From contig CAXXLS010000011.1 of assembly GCA_963677135.2 (NCBI GenBank), positions 42,504 through 106,503 of the forward strand: a stretch of 64,000 nucleotides of DNA, written 5' to 3'. A program made the position numbers and the translations under genes. Under the pieces are notes generated by a model, which did not search any database, was not told the origin of the DNA, and saw only the letters and a list, made by a program, of their open reading frames with translations. Shown here one piece after another: positions 50,742 through 58,924 of the stretch (its first letter is position 1; each line of letters opens with the position of its first letter). This stretch comes from Seleniibacterium sp963677135. GTDB lineage: Bacteria > Desulfobacterota > Desulfuromonadia > Desulfuromonadales > Geopsychrobacteraceae.

Positions 50742-50769
50742 GAATTCCTATTAAATTGTTCAGAAGCTG

Positions 50770-50799
50770 ACTCTAGCTTACCCGTCAGCAATTTGTCAA
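50770..50799 (-). promoter_or_regulatory. Sigma-70 promoter of the riboswitch-metX unit
   Basis: On the minus strand: -35 TTGACA (plus 50794-50799), an 18-base spacer and -10 TAGAGT (plus 50770-50775), placing the start point about 20 bases before the riboswitch. Confidence 0.65.
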
Positions 50800-50981
50800 T
50801 CGTCCTTGCGGGCGGTTGGTGTTTTCTCGGGAGCTTTTGCGGGGAGATGGTTAAATAGTAGGCAGCGGGTGGTTAAAAAAAAGGCAGCTGCGGCAGGGCA
50901 TGAGTCCAACCTTCTTAAAACAGCCCCTCTTCTCCTCGGCATAAGAATTGAATGCAGACAAAGGTTCTGCTGAAAATCAGT

Positions 50982-50999
50982 TTCAACAATGTTGTTGAA
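50982..50999. promoter_or_regulatory. Palindrome ahead of the ammonium transporter
   Basis: TTCAACAA, two bases, TTGTTGAA: a perfect 8-base inverted repeat 28 bases before the amt start. It has the form of an operator but its protein is unknown. No sigma-54 box was found nearby. Confidence 0.45.
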
Positions 51000-51026
51000 C
51001 AAAATTTAGACGAGGAGGTCTGTGAG

Positions 51027-52241
51027 ATGGAACTGTCGCTGTTAGCGTTACGGCATGGCGGAGATGTGCTTTTTCTGCTGCTTGGAGCTGTCATGGTTTT
51101 TGCCATGCATGCGGGCTTTGCCTTTCTCGAGGTTGGTACCGTTCGGGAAAAGAGCCAGGTCAATGCCTTTGTTAAAATCCTGTCCGACTGGTCTGTGTCG
51201 ACGGTCGTTTATTTCCTGATCGGTTATCCCATTTCCTACGGTATCCATTTTTTTACTTCGGCCACCGGCCTGCTGGGCGACAATCAGGGCTACGAACTGG
51301 TGAGGTTCTTTTTTCTGCTCTGTTTTGCGGCCTGTATCCCCGCGATTATTTCCGGCGGAATAGCCGAGCGCGCCAAATTCTGGCCCCAGGTGGTTGCCGG
51401 GGGAATTTTTGCCGGTATCTCCTATCCCATTTTTGAATCGCTGATCTGGGGGCAGAACAGCGCCGGGCTGCAGGGCTTTTTTGAAAAAACCTTCGGGGCG
51501 CCGTTTCACGATTTTGCAGGGAGCGTGGTCGTCCATTCCCTGGGCGGCTGGCTGGCCTTGCCTGCGGTTGTGGTCCTGGGTGCGCGGATGGGGCGCTATG
51601 TGCGGGGGAAAAGCCATGCGATCCCGATCAGCAATATTCCTTTTCTGGCCCTGGGCAGCTGGATCCTGGCCGTCGGCTGGTTCGGGTTCAATGTCATGAG
51701 TGCTCAGTCTCTTGAGGGGATTTCAGGCCTGGTCGCGGTGAACTCTCTGGCTGCCATGGTCGGCGGCGTGCTGTTCGCTCTGGTTGCCGGCAGGAACGAC
51801 CCGGGATTTGTCCACAACGGGGCTCTGGCCGGATTGATCGCCATCTGCGCCGGATCCGACCTGATGCACCCCATCGGAGCGTTCCTGGTCGGTGGCATTG
51901 GCGCGCTGATCTTCGTGTACGGTTTCCAGTATGAACAGGAAAAGCTCAAGATAGATGATGTCCTCGGGGTCTGGCCTCTTCACGGAGTGGTCGGGACCTG
52001 GGGAGGGATTGCTGCCGGCATTTTCGGGTCCAGCGCCCTGGGCGGGCTCGGCGGAGTATCGTTTCTGGCTCAGCTTGCGGGAAGTCTGCTTGCCGTCATC
52101 TATGCGGTTGTGTCCGGTTTTGTGGTCTACAAGCTGATTGATAAAAGCGTGGGATTCCGGCTCAACCAGGATCAGGAATTTGTCGGTGCTGACCTGACGG
52201 TGCACCAGATCAACGCCTATCCTGAAGAGAATCTTAGGTAA
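51027..52241 (+). CDS. amtB: Ammonium transporter
   Basis: Amt/Mep/Rh family channel of 404 residues with about eleven helices. It shows GDVLFLLLGAVMVFAMHAGFAFLEVG (first helix), DFAGSVVVHSLGGWLALPA (with the channel Asp and first pore His) and LHGVVGTWGGIAAGIFG (second pore His). The chain begins at the first transport helix with no cleaved signal peptide. GGAGG lies eight bases before ATG 51027; the longer in-frame start is not supported. No glnB gene is adjacent. Two terminators lie downstream. Confidence 0.93.
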   Translation: MELSLLALRHGGDVLFLLLGAVMVFAMHAGFAFLEVGTVREKSQVNAFVKILSDWSVSTVVYFLIGYPISYGIHFFTSATGLLGDNQGYELVRFFFLLCFAACIPAIISGGIAERAKFWPQVVAGGIFAGISYPIFESLIWGQNSAGLQGFFEKTFGAPFHDFAGSVVVHSLGGWLALPAVVVLGARMGRYVRGKSHAIPISNIPFLALGSWILAVGWFGFNVMSAQSLEGISGLVAVNSLAAMVGGVLFALVAGRNDPGFVHNGALAGLIAICAGSDLMHPIGAFLVGGIGALIFVYGFQYEQEKLKIDDVLGVWPLHGVVGTWGGIAAGIFGSSALGGLGGVSFLAQLAGSLLAVIYAVVSGFVVYKLIDKSVGFRLNQDQEFVGADLTVHQINAYPEENLR

Positions 52242-52259
52242 AACTAATTGCGGCTGGAA

Positions 52260-52376
52260 TTGACCTTCGCAAGCCGCATAGTACACTTAAATAAAGACTC
52301 CATTTTGCGGGGGGCCGTGGCAGCCTCCTGTTTTGCCCTGGATGTCCTTATCCCTCCTGGACTCCAGGGTTTTTTT
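52260..52376 (+). ncRNA. Weak candidate small RNA after amtB
   Basis: A possible promoter TTGACC (52260-52265), 16 bases, TACACT (52282-52287), followed by a GC-rich stem-loop near 52309-52327 and an intrinsic terminator at 52336-52376. It may instead be only the 3' end of amtB. No frame is credible. Confidence 0.3.
52336..52376 (+). terminator. Intrinsic terminator downstream of amtB
   Basis: Seven-base stem (52336-52342 with 52363-52369), large loop, seven T. Confidence 0.75.
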
Positions 52377-52401
52377 ATCCCGTCACCGCAAATCTGAAAA
52401 T

Positions 52402-52437
52402 GGCACCCCGGAACAACTCCGAGGTGCCATTTTTTTT
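52402..52437. terminator. Bidirectional terminator between amtB and Rrf2 gene
   Basis: Stem GGCACC...GGTGCC with an inner CGGA/TCCG pairing and eight T on the plus strand. On the minus strand a shorter ATTTT follows, so it can also end the Rrf2 transcript 33 bases past its stop. Confidence 0.8.
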
Positions 52438-52470
52438 CATCTTCACGCATTCTTCTGTTTCAATGAAGGG

Positions 52471-52899
52471 TTACTTGAGCCTGGTCTGTTTATCCTTTTG
52501 CTGTCTGACCAGGTCGGCGATATTGTAGTTTTTGAGAACATTGGCCAGCGCCTGTTGGGCTTCGGACCAGGCGTCGTGGGCCGAGCAGTAGGCATCGCGT
52601 GCGCAGCTTTCAGCATCAAGCAGGCAATGATTCAGTTTCAACGGGCCTTCCTCGGCTTGCAGAATGTCGAACAGGGTGATCTCACTGGCGTCTTTGGCCA
52701 GTAGAAAGCCCCCGCCAACCCCGCGCTGAGAGGTTACGATTCCTGCCTTGATCAGGGGTTGCAGAATCTTTGTCAGAAAGGCGGGAGTGACATCCTGGGT
52801 TCGACAGATATCTTTTTTCAGGACAATTTCACTCTTAGGCTGCTGTGCCAGATACATCACTGTTCGAACTGCGTATTCTGTTGCCCGCGTTATGACCAC
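52471..52899 (-). CDS. Rrf2-family transcription regulator
   Basis: A 142-residue regulator. The N-terminal winged helix reads TRATEYAVRTVMYLAQ ... FLTKILQPLIKAGIVTSQRGVGGGFLLAK, with the Rrf2 signature RGxxGGxxLA. Three Cys (HCLLDAESCARDAYC) match the Fe-S ligand cluster of IscR and relatives, so it probably senses iron-sulfur status, nitric oxide or redox. The start is GTG 52899 with GGAGGTAA in front. It has its own promoter. No isc or suf genes are near, so its target cannot be named. Confidence 0.92.
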   Translation of the reverse strand: MVITRATEYAVRTVMYLAQQPKSEIVLKKDICRTQDVTPAFLTKILQPLIKAGIVTSQRGVGGGFLLAKDASEITLFDILQAEEGPLKLNHCLLDAESCARDAYCSAHDAWSEAQQALANVLKNYNIADLVRQQKDKQTRLK

Positions 52900-52934
52900 G
52901 TGTGGTTACCTCCCAATGCTAACTTTTTGAGTAA

Positions 52935-52963
52935 TGAATACACGTTAACCGGAGCCTTGTCAA
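52935..52963 (-). promoter_or_regulatory. Sigma-70 promoter of the Rrf2 gene
   Basis: On the minus strand: TTGACA (plus 52958-52963), 17 bases, TATTCA (plus 52935-52940), about 35 bases before GTG 52899. Self-regulation is likely for this family. Confidence 0.7.
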
Positions 52964-53054
52964 TCCTCTCTTGGCAATAATCGGGACTTTGGGGTGTTGA
53001 CAAGGATAACCGTATCGACCGATTATCCGGATGGAAAAGGACGCTCAACGGATC

Positions 53055-53972
53055 ATGACATACGAACCTGACAAAGACATCATCGGCCGCTTCGCCCCCA
53101 GTCCCACCGGTCCTCTTCATTTCGGTTCCCTGGTGGCGGCTCTGGGCAGTTATCTCGGTGCCCGGGTTTCGGGCGGAAGATGGTTGCTGAGGGTGGAGGA
53201 CCTGGATCCTCCGCGCGTGGTTCCCGGTTCTGCTGATGCCATCCTTTTTCTGCTCGAGGCCCTGGGCTTTGAGTGGGATGGCGACATCGTCTGGCAGAGC
53301 CGGAAAAAAGCCTATTACCGGGAGATGCTGGCCGAGCTGCAAGCCGCGGGAAGGCTGTTCGACTGCAGTTGCTCGCGTCGGGAAGTTCTGGCCAGCGCTC
53401 CTCACTTTGGTGACGAGGGGCCGGTTTATCCCGGAACCTGCCGGCAGGGAGCGGTCGGGTCGCGGGAGCAGAAGGCGATACGAATCAGGGTCCCGGACGA
53501 AGTCATCAGTTACCGGGACGGAATCTTCGGCGTGCAGCGACAGAACCTCGAGCGGCAGGTCGGCGATTTCGTCCTTCATCGGGCGGACGGCCAGTTCGCT
53601 TACCAGCTTGCCGTGGTGGTCGATGATATCGCCGCGGGGGTCAACCAGGTGGTCCGCGGCGCCGACCTGCTCTTTTCAACGCCACGCCAGATTTTTCTCT
53701 ATCGGTGCTTCGGCAAGAGGGCTCCGGATTACTATCATCTGCCCCTGGTCCTCGGCACTGACGGTGAAAAGTTGAGCAAACGCAACGGGCCGGCCTGCAT
53801 CGTCAGTGTTGATAACGGCCCCCGACTGCTCTGGCAGGCTCTCGACTTTCTCGGACAGAATCCGCCCTCCTCATTACAGGCCGCGACAGCGGAGGATATC
53901 CTCGCATGGGGCAGACGGTTTTTCCGTTTTGACCGGGTTCCCTCGGCCAGCAGGCCAGTTGCTTTTTGTTAA
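53055..53972 (+). CDS. gluQ: Glutamyl-Q tRNA(Asp) synthetase
   Basis: A truncated glutamyl-tRNA-synthetase-like enzyme of 305 residues that loads glutamate onto queuosine of tRNA-Asp. It has IGRFAPSPTGPLHFGSLVAALGSYL (HIGH-type motif), RVEDLDPPRVVPGS, the zinc Cys pair FDCSCSRRE with a later CR, and KLSKRNGP (KMSKS type). It has no anticodon-binding domain, as expected for GluQ. The start is uncertain: ATG 53055 has AAAAGGA some 13 bases ahead; ATG 53031 has none. Confidence 0.93.
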   Translation: MTYEPDKDIIGRFAPSPTGPLHFGSLVAALGSYLGARVSGGRWLLRVEDLDPPRVVPGSADAILFLLEALGFEWDGDIVWQSRKKAYYREMLAELQAAGRLFDCSCSRREVLASAPHFGDEGPVYPGTCRQGAVGSREQKAIRIRVPDEVISYRDGIFGVQRQNLERQVGDFVLHRADGQFAYQLAVVVDDIAAGVNQVVRGADLLFSTPRQIFLYRCFGKRAPDYYHLPLVLGTDGEKLSKRNGPACIVSVDNGPRLLWQALDFLGQNPPSSLQAATAEDILAWGRRFFRFDRVPSASRPVAFC

Positions 53973-54114
53973 CTGGCTCGTTTCATGGTAGTCTTCATGT
54001 GACCGTATCGGCGCATCCTTAACAAAGACAGGGGAACCCGTTTCCGGGGAAAGACGTTCTCTGTTCGCGTTTGTCTCATCCTTACTTCAGGTCTTGCTAA
54101 AGGAGATATTCCAA

Positions 54115-54891
54115 ATGAAAAAAATGTTTATTGCTGTGGTCTGTGGGCTTCTTCTGTCTGCTTGCAGTAGTGGAACCTTCCATATTCCGAAACAGGAATA
54201 CCAGAGCCGGGTCCAGGTTCTGGGCGTGCTGCCGTTGATTGTTGATCGCAATTCAACGATGAATTATCCGGATAAGGACCTGCTGTTTGACGTTTTGAGC
54301 CGTTCCGCCAGCGGCAAGCAGTCGAATCTGGTTGAGGAATTGCGCAAAAAGAAGGGTTATTTTGATGTCAGGGCTCTTGACGTCGATGTTCAGCTGACCA
54401 CCCTGTCGCTGCTCGGAGCGGGCAGCTCTCACGACGCCAACGGATATCCGACCGGCTATGCATTTGATACGGCGACGGTCACCGAACTGGCCCGGCGCAA
54501 CGTTGTCGATGCCCTGCTGATCGTTGTTTTCTCCGGGGAGCAGGTCAAGGAGACGCGGCGTTCACGCACCAAGCTCGAAACCCTGACCACCACCTACAGC
54601 GACCTGCGGGCGACTGCCGCGGTGATCGACCGAAACGGGCAGGTCCTCTGGCAACTGGCCGGGGAGGACAGCTTCCAGGCGCTTATCCTGCAGTACCCCG
54701 ATTTTGACGAGGCCTACTACAACCGGACCGATAGGGTCAGGGTGAAGAATGTCACGATGGCCGGCATCGAACGCGCCCTGGATGAAGACCCCGATCGGAA
54801 CGGCGTCAGGACCCTGCCGGAAATGTATGATGAGCTGTTTGAAAAAATCGCCTCGGGAATCAGCCCGGGCCTGCTGGATTCTCTCAGGTGA
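54115..54891 (+). CDS. Putative lipoprotein of unknown function
   Basis: A 258-residue protein with a lipoprotein signal, MKKMFIAVVCGLLLSAC|SSG. The mature part has mixed alpha/beta sequence with RVQVLGVLPLIVDRNST, VVDALLIVVFSGEQVKE and TAAVIDRNGQVLWQLAGED, similar in tone to periplasmic lipoproteins that assemble cell-surface structures, but I cannot name a family. AAAGGAG precedes ATG 54115. It stands alone between gluQ and the rho leader. Confidence 0.85.
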   Translation: MKKMFIAVVCGLLLSACSSGTFHIPKQEYQSRVQVLGVLPLIVDRNSTMNYPDKDLLFDVLSRSASGKQSNLVEELRKKKGYFDVRALDVDVQLTTLSLLGAGSSHDANGYPTGYAFDTATVTELARRNVVDALLIVVFSGEQVKETRRSRTKLETLTTTYSDLRATAAVIDRNGQVLWQLAGEDSFQALILQYPDFDEAYYNRTDRVRVKNVTMAGIERALDEDPDRNGVRTLPEMYDELFEKIASGISPGLLDSLR

Positions 54892-55270
54892 TTAAATATT
54901 AAACAATTGTTTTGGAAAATTGTTGAAACGCAAATTGCAGGTTGACACGAAGGAATAAAGCGGGTACAAGCTGAGTATTAACAAAGGGCGCCTGCCCGCT
55001 TTATTCCCTGTGCCGATGACAGGATTGAAGATAGAAGACCCTTCAATATTTAAAAATTTCCATTTGAACCAATCATAATTAACTTAAATAAAAGAACTGC
55101 CTTAAACCATAACGCATATTCTTTTTTTAAATATTAAAACTACCAATTCTAAATACCTGAAATCCAAAAACACGAATTCATTCTACAGGAAACGAATCAC
55201 ATCAATTTCATGGTACGGCGACCATTGCTGATCGCTGGGTATCCCCTGTGTGCAGGGCTGGAGACAACGT
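54892..55270 (+). other. Long AT-rich rho leader
   Basis: About 380 bases without a gene before rho. The part from about 55050 to 55200 is markedly A/T rich. A promoter at 54942-54970 would give a leader of almost 300 bases, in keeping with rho genes that control their own transcription through an untranslated leader. No second good promoter was found. Confidence 0.55.
54942..54970 (+). promoter_or_regulatory. Sigma-70 promoter of rho with overlapping inverted repeat
   Basis: -35 TTGACA (54942-54947), 17 bases, -10 TACAAG (54965-54970). Thirteen of the 17 spacer bases form the left arm of a perfect repeat, GGAATAAAGCGGG (54952-54964), matched by CCCGCTTTATTCC at 54995-55007. A protein or structure binding both arms would cover the -10 and start point. 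Confidence 0.7.
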
Positions 55271-56518
55271 ATGAATCTAAAGGACTTGAAGCAGACAAAA
55301 ATCTCTGAACTGATCGCTTTTGGTAAGGACCTGGGCCTTGAAGAAATCGGCGGGATGCGCCGCCAAGACCTGATATTTAATATCCTGAAAGCAACAGCTG
55401 CTCAGAAAAAAGCCATTTTCGGCGAAGGGGTTCTGGAGATTTTGCCCGACGGCTTCGGGTTCCTGCGTGCTCCGGATGCCAATTACCTGCCGGGTCCGGA
55501 CGATATTTATATTTCGCCGTCCCAGATTCGTCGTTTCGGACTGCGGACCGGCGATACGGTCGCCGGTCAGATCCGTCCTCCCAAAGAGGGGGAGCGCTAC
55601 TTCGCTCTGCTGAAGGTGTCGGAAGTCAACTTTGAAGACCCGGCAAAAATGCGCGAGAAAACCTTCTTTGACAATCTGACCCCCCTGTATCCGGAAGAGC
55701 AGCTGGTTCTGGAAACCTCTCCGGAAAACTATTCGACCCGGGTTATGGACCTGATCGCTCCCATCGGCAAGGGGCAGCGCGGACTGATTGTCGCCCCGCC
55801 CCGGACCGGAAAGACCGTTCTGCTGCAGAATATCGCCAACTCCATCTCCAAAAACCACCCGGAAGTCTACCTGATCGTTCTGCTGATCGATGAGCGTCCG
55901 GAAGAGGTGACCGACATGCAGCGCAACGTCAACGGCGAGGTCATCTCCTCGACCTTTGATGAGCCCGCCAACCGGCACGTTCAGGTGGCCGAAATGGTTA
56001 TCGAAAAGGCCCGCCGCCTGGTCGAGCACAAGCGCGACGTGGTGATCCTGCTTGATTCCATCACCCGTCTGGCGCGCGCCTACAACACCATCATCCCGTC
56101 CAGCGGCAAGATACTTTCCGGTGGTGTCGATGCCCACGCCCTGCACAAGCCGAAGCGGTTCTTCGGTGCGGCCCGTAATATCGAGGAGGGAGGCAGTCTG
56201 ACCATTATCGCCACGGCCCTCATCGATACCGGCAGCAAGATGGATGAAGTCATCTTCGAGGAATTCAAGGGGACCGGTAACATGGAATTGCACCTCGACC
56301 GGAGGCTTGCCGACAAGCGCACCTTCCCGGCCATGGATATCAACCGCTCCGGGACCCGGAAGGAAGATCTGCTGGTTGATCCGACCCAGATGCAGCGGAC
56401 CTGGCTGCTGCGCAAAGTTCTGTCCTCCATGAACACCGTTGACAGTATGGAGTTCCTGTTGGAAAAACTGACCGAAACCGAAACCAACCAGCAGTTTCTC
56501 GACTCCATGAACCAGTAA
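55271..56518 (+). CDS. rho: Transcription termination factor Rho
   Basis: Hexameric RNA-dependent ATPase that releases transcripts, 415 residues. The N-terminal helix and RNA-binding cold-shock domain read LEILPDGFGFLRAPDANYLPGPDDIYISPSQIRRF; Walker A is RGLIVAPPRTGKT, Walker B VVILLDSITRLARAYN, with the Q and R loops (SGGVDAHALHKPKRFFGAARNIEEGGSL). There are no insertions. ATG 55271 follows GGAG. A terminator closes the gene at 56527. Confidence 0.97.
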   Translation: MNLKDLKQTKISELIAFGKDLGLEEIGGMRRQDLIFNILKATAAQKKAIFGEGVLEILPDGFGFLRAPDANYLPGPDDIYISPSQIRRFGLRTGDTVAGQIRPPKEGERYFALLKVSEVNFEDPAKMREKTFFDNLTPLYPEEQLVLETSPENYSTRVMDLIAPIGKGQRGLIVAPPRTGKTVLLQNIANSISKNHPEVYLIVLLIDERPEEVTDMQRNVNGEVISSTFDEPANRHVQVAEMVIEKARRLVEHKRDVVILLDSITRLARAYNTIIPSSGKILSGGVDAHALHKPKRFFGAARNIEEGGSLTIIATALIDTGSKMDEVIFEEFKGTGNMELHLDRRLADKRTFPAMDINRSGTRKEDLLVDPTQMQRTWLLRKVLSSMNTVDSMEFLLEKLTETETNQQFLDSMNQ

Positions 56519-56526
56519 TATTCAGG

Positions 56527-56564
56527 ACCGCTCCTGCCGTCATCAAGGCAGGAGCGGTTTTTTT
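56527..56564 (+). terminator. Intrinsic terminator after rho
   Basis: Twelve-base perfect stem (56527-56538 with 56547-56558) and seven T. A weaker promoter-like pair TTGCTC (56584-56589) and TATTTA (56607-56612), 17 bases apart, then precedes rpmE. Confidence 0.9.
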
Positions 56565-56680
56565 CGCCGGTGCAGATAAGTGCTTGCTCAATAGCGGGAA
56601 AAGTGGTATTTAACCGGTTTGTTCGAAACAAATTTATCTAAATAGGTCTGTACACCAGCCAGACCGCTAAGGAGACAACG

Positions 56681-56884
56681 ATGAAAGAAGGAATCCATCC
56701 CAAGTATAATACTGTGGCCGTGCGTTGTGACTGCGGGAATACTTTCGAGACCCGTTCAACCATCACTGACGAGATTCATACCGAAATCTGCTCTGCCTGC
56801 CATCCATTCTACACCGGAAAGCAGAAACTGGTTGACACCGCCGGTCGTATCGAACGTTTCCGTAAGAAATACGCCCAGAAGTAA
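56681..56884 (+). CDS. rpmE: 50S ribosomal protein L31
   Basis: A 67-residue ribosomal protein, zinc-binding form: MKEGIHPKYN, RCDCGNTFETRST, ICSACHPFYTGKQK. The two Cys pairs are present, so it is the zinc-containing type rather than the zinc-free paralogue made under zinc starvation. AGGAGA precedes the ATG. A terminator follows 20 bases after the stop. Confidence 0.97.
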   Translation: MKEGIHPKYNTVAVRCDCGNTFETRSTITDEIHTEICSACHPFYTGKQKLVDTAGRIERFRKKYAQK

Positions 56885-56904
56885 TCGGGTAGGAACAGGA
56901 AAAG

Positions 56905-56931
56905 GGCGGCCCGTCGAGGCCGCCTTTTTTT
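56905..56931 (+). terminator. Intrinsic terminator after rpmE
   Basis: Seven-base perfect GC stem (56905-56911 with 56918-56924) and seven T, inside a longer A/T-extended palindrome. prfA begins about 50 bases on, so prfA may depend on read-through or on a weak promoter not recognised here. Confidence 0.88.
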
Positions 56932-56982
56932 GTTCCTGCGGATATCTTTCAGCGCACAGAAAAATCGGGATCTATAGACCTT

Positions 56983-58050
56983 ATGTTTGCAAACCTCGAA
57001 GATGTCGTTGACCGTTTTCGTGAAGTTGAGGGGTTGCTGTCCGATCCGGCGATCATCGGCGACCAGAAGAAGTACCGGGAACTCACCAAGGAACACGCCG
57101 ACCTGACCGATATCGTGGCGGTCTACAATGAATACAAGCAGGTCGGCAATGATATTGCCGGCAACCGGGAACTGCTGCAGGACGATGATCCGGAGATGAA
57201 GGAACTCGCCAAGGCCGAACTGCCCGAGCTTGAGGCGCAACAGCAGGAGCTTGAGGAGCGCCTGCGCATCCTGCTGCTGCCGAAAGATCCCAATGATGAC
57301 AAGAATATTATCCTTGAAATCCGCGCGGGAACCGGTGGCGACGAGGCGGCCCTGTTTGCGGCCGACCTGTTCCGCATGTATTCCCGCTACGCCGACCGCA
57401 ATCGCTGGAAAGTCGAGGTCATGAGCGCTTCGGAAACCGACGCCGGTGGGTTCAAGGAGATCATTGCCCTGATCAGTGGCGAGCGGGTTTATTCGCGTCT
57501 GAAATTCGAAAGCGGCACCCATCGTGTCCAGCGGGTTCCGGAAACCGAGGCCCAGGGGCGGATTCATACTTCGGCCTGCACCGTGGCCGTGCTGCCCGAA
57601 GCCGAGGATGTCGATATCGAGATCAATCCCGCGGACCTGCGTATCGATCTCTATCGCGCTTCCGGTTCCGGCGGTCAGCACGTCAACAAGACTGAATCCG
57701 CGGTGCGCCTGACGCACATCCCGACCGGGGTCGTCGTGGCCTGCCAGGAAGAGAAATCCCAGCATAAAAACAAGGCCAAGGCGCTGAAAGTCCTGAAGTC
57801 GCGGATTTACGACCAGATGCTGGCGGAGCAACAGGCCGAAATGGCCGCAGACCGGAAAAATCAGGTCGGCAGCGGCGATCGCAGTGAGCGGATCCGGACC
57901 TATAATTTCCCCCAGGGTCGCTGTACCGACCATCGTATCGGGCTGACCCTGTACAAGCTGGACGCCATCATGCAGGGTGACGTTGATGAGATTATCGATG
58001 CTCTCATCACTGATCAGCAGGCCGCCCAGATGAGTCAGCAGGAGTCATGA
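56983..58050 (+). CDS. prfA: Peptide chain release factor 1
   Basis: Class-I release factor for UAA/UAG, 355 residues. It shows EIRAGTGGDEAALFA, QRVPETEAQGRIHTSA and the catalytic GGQ in SGSGGQHVNKTESAVRLTHIPTGVVV. The Gln of GGQ is the target of the next gene, prmC. No good ribosome site is seen before ATG 56983, which was kept for alignment (MFANLEDVVDRFREVE). Confidence 0.97.
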   Translation: MFANLEDVVDRFREVEGLLSDPAIIGDQKKYRELTKEHADLTDIVAVYNEYKQVGNDIAGNRELLQDDDPEMKELAKAELPELEAQQQELEERLRILLLPKDPNDDKNIILEIRAGTGGDEAALFAADLFRMYSRYADRNRWKVEVMSASETDAGGFKEIIALISGERVYSRLKFESGTHRVQRVPETEAQGRIHTSACTVAVLPEAEDVDIEINPADLRIDLYRASGSGGQHVNKTESAVRLTHIPTGVVVACQEEKSQHKNKAKALKVLKSRIYDQMLAEQQAEMAADRKNQVGSGDRSERIRTYNFPQGRCTDHRIGLTLYKLDAIMQGDVDEIIDALITDQQAAQMSQQES

Positions 58051-58053
58051 GCC

Positions 58054-58908
58054 TTGTCTGAAACCTGGACCGTGCTCAAGATGCTGCGCTGGATGACGGA
58101 CTACTTCCAGGGGAAAGGCATCGACTCGCCCCGTCTGGATGCTGAACTGTTGCTGGCGGATCTTCTCGAGCTGGACCGGGTCGGGCTTTATCTCAATTAC
58201 GATCGCCCCCTCGAGAGCGACGAGCTGGACCGGATCAGGCCCCTGGTCAGAAAACGCGGCGGCCGTGAGCCCCTGCAATACCTGTTGGGGTACACCGAGT
58301 TCTGGTCCCGACGCTTCCGGGTGTCTCCGGATGTTCTCATTCCGCGCCCTGATACCGAGATTCTGGTCGAGGAAGCTTTGCGCGTCGCCGGGGACCTTCC
58401 GCAGGGGACTCTTCTCGATGTCGGGACCGGCAGCGGGGCGATAGCCATCAGCCTGGCCGGGGAATTGTCCGGCTGGCAGATCAGTGGCCTGGATCTTTCC
58501 GAAAAGGCGCTGGTTATGGCCCGGGACAATGCCGAACTGAACGGTCTGGCCGATAAAATTGCCTGGCTCAAGGGAGACCTTGCCTGTTTGCCCGAACAGA
58601 CGTATGATCTCATCGTTTCTAATCCACCCTACATTGCCGCTTCAGAATGGGACGATTTGATGCCCGAGGTTCGCTGCCATGAGCCGCAACTGGCCCTGCT
58701 CGCCGAAGAGGACGGGCTTTTCTGTTATCGGATGCTGGCTGAACAGGCGGCTTCCCGCCTTTGCGAGGGGGGCTGGCTGGTGGTGGAAATTGGCGCGACT
58801 CAGGATGCTGCGGTGAAAAGACTGTTTGCCGACGCCGGGTTGCGTGACATCTTCATGCGTAAAGATTATTCCGGCCTGCCGCGGGTTGTCGGCGGCCGTT
58901 CAGGTTAG
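58054..58908 (+). CDS. prmC: Release factor glutamine methyltransferase
   Basis: Methylates the GGQ glutamine of release factors, 284 residues. A helical N-terminal domain is followed by the SAM-binding LLDVGTGSGAIAISLA and the catalytic NPPYI motif (LIVSNPPYIAASEWDDL). The start is TTG 58054, four bases after prfA, with AGGAG nine bases ahead; the ATG in between is in another frame. Coupled to its substrate's gene. Confidence 0.96.
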   Translation: MSETWTVLKMLRWMTDYFQGKGIDSPRLDAELLLADLLELDRVGLYLNYDRPLESDELDRIRPLVRKRGGREPLQYLLGYTEFWSRRFRVSPDVLIPRPDTEILVEEALRVAGDLPQGTLLDVGTGSGAIAISLAGELSGWQISGLDLSEKALVMARDNAELNGLADKIAWLKGDLACLPEQTYDLIVSNPPYIAASEWDDLMPEVRCHEPQLALLAEEDGLFCYRMLAEQAASRLCEGGWLVVEIGATQDAAVKRLFADAGLRDIFMRKDYSGLPRVVGGRSG

Positions 58909-58924
58909 AAAGAGAGCAGAGCTT

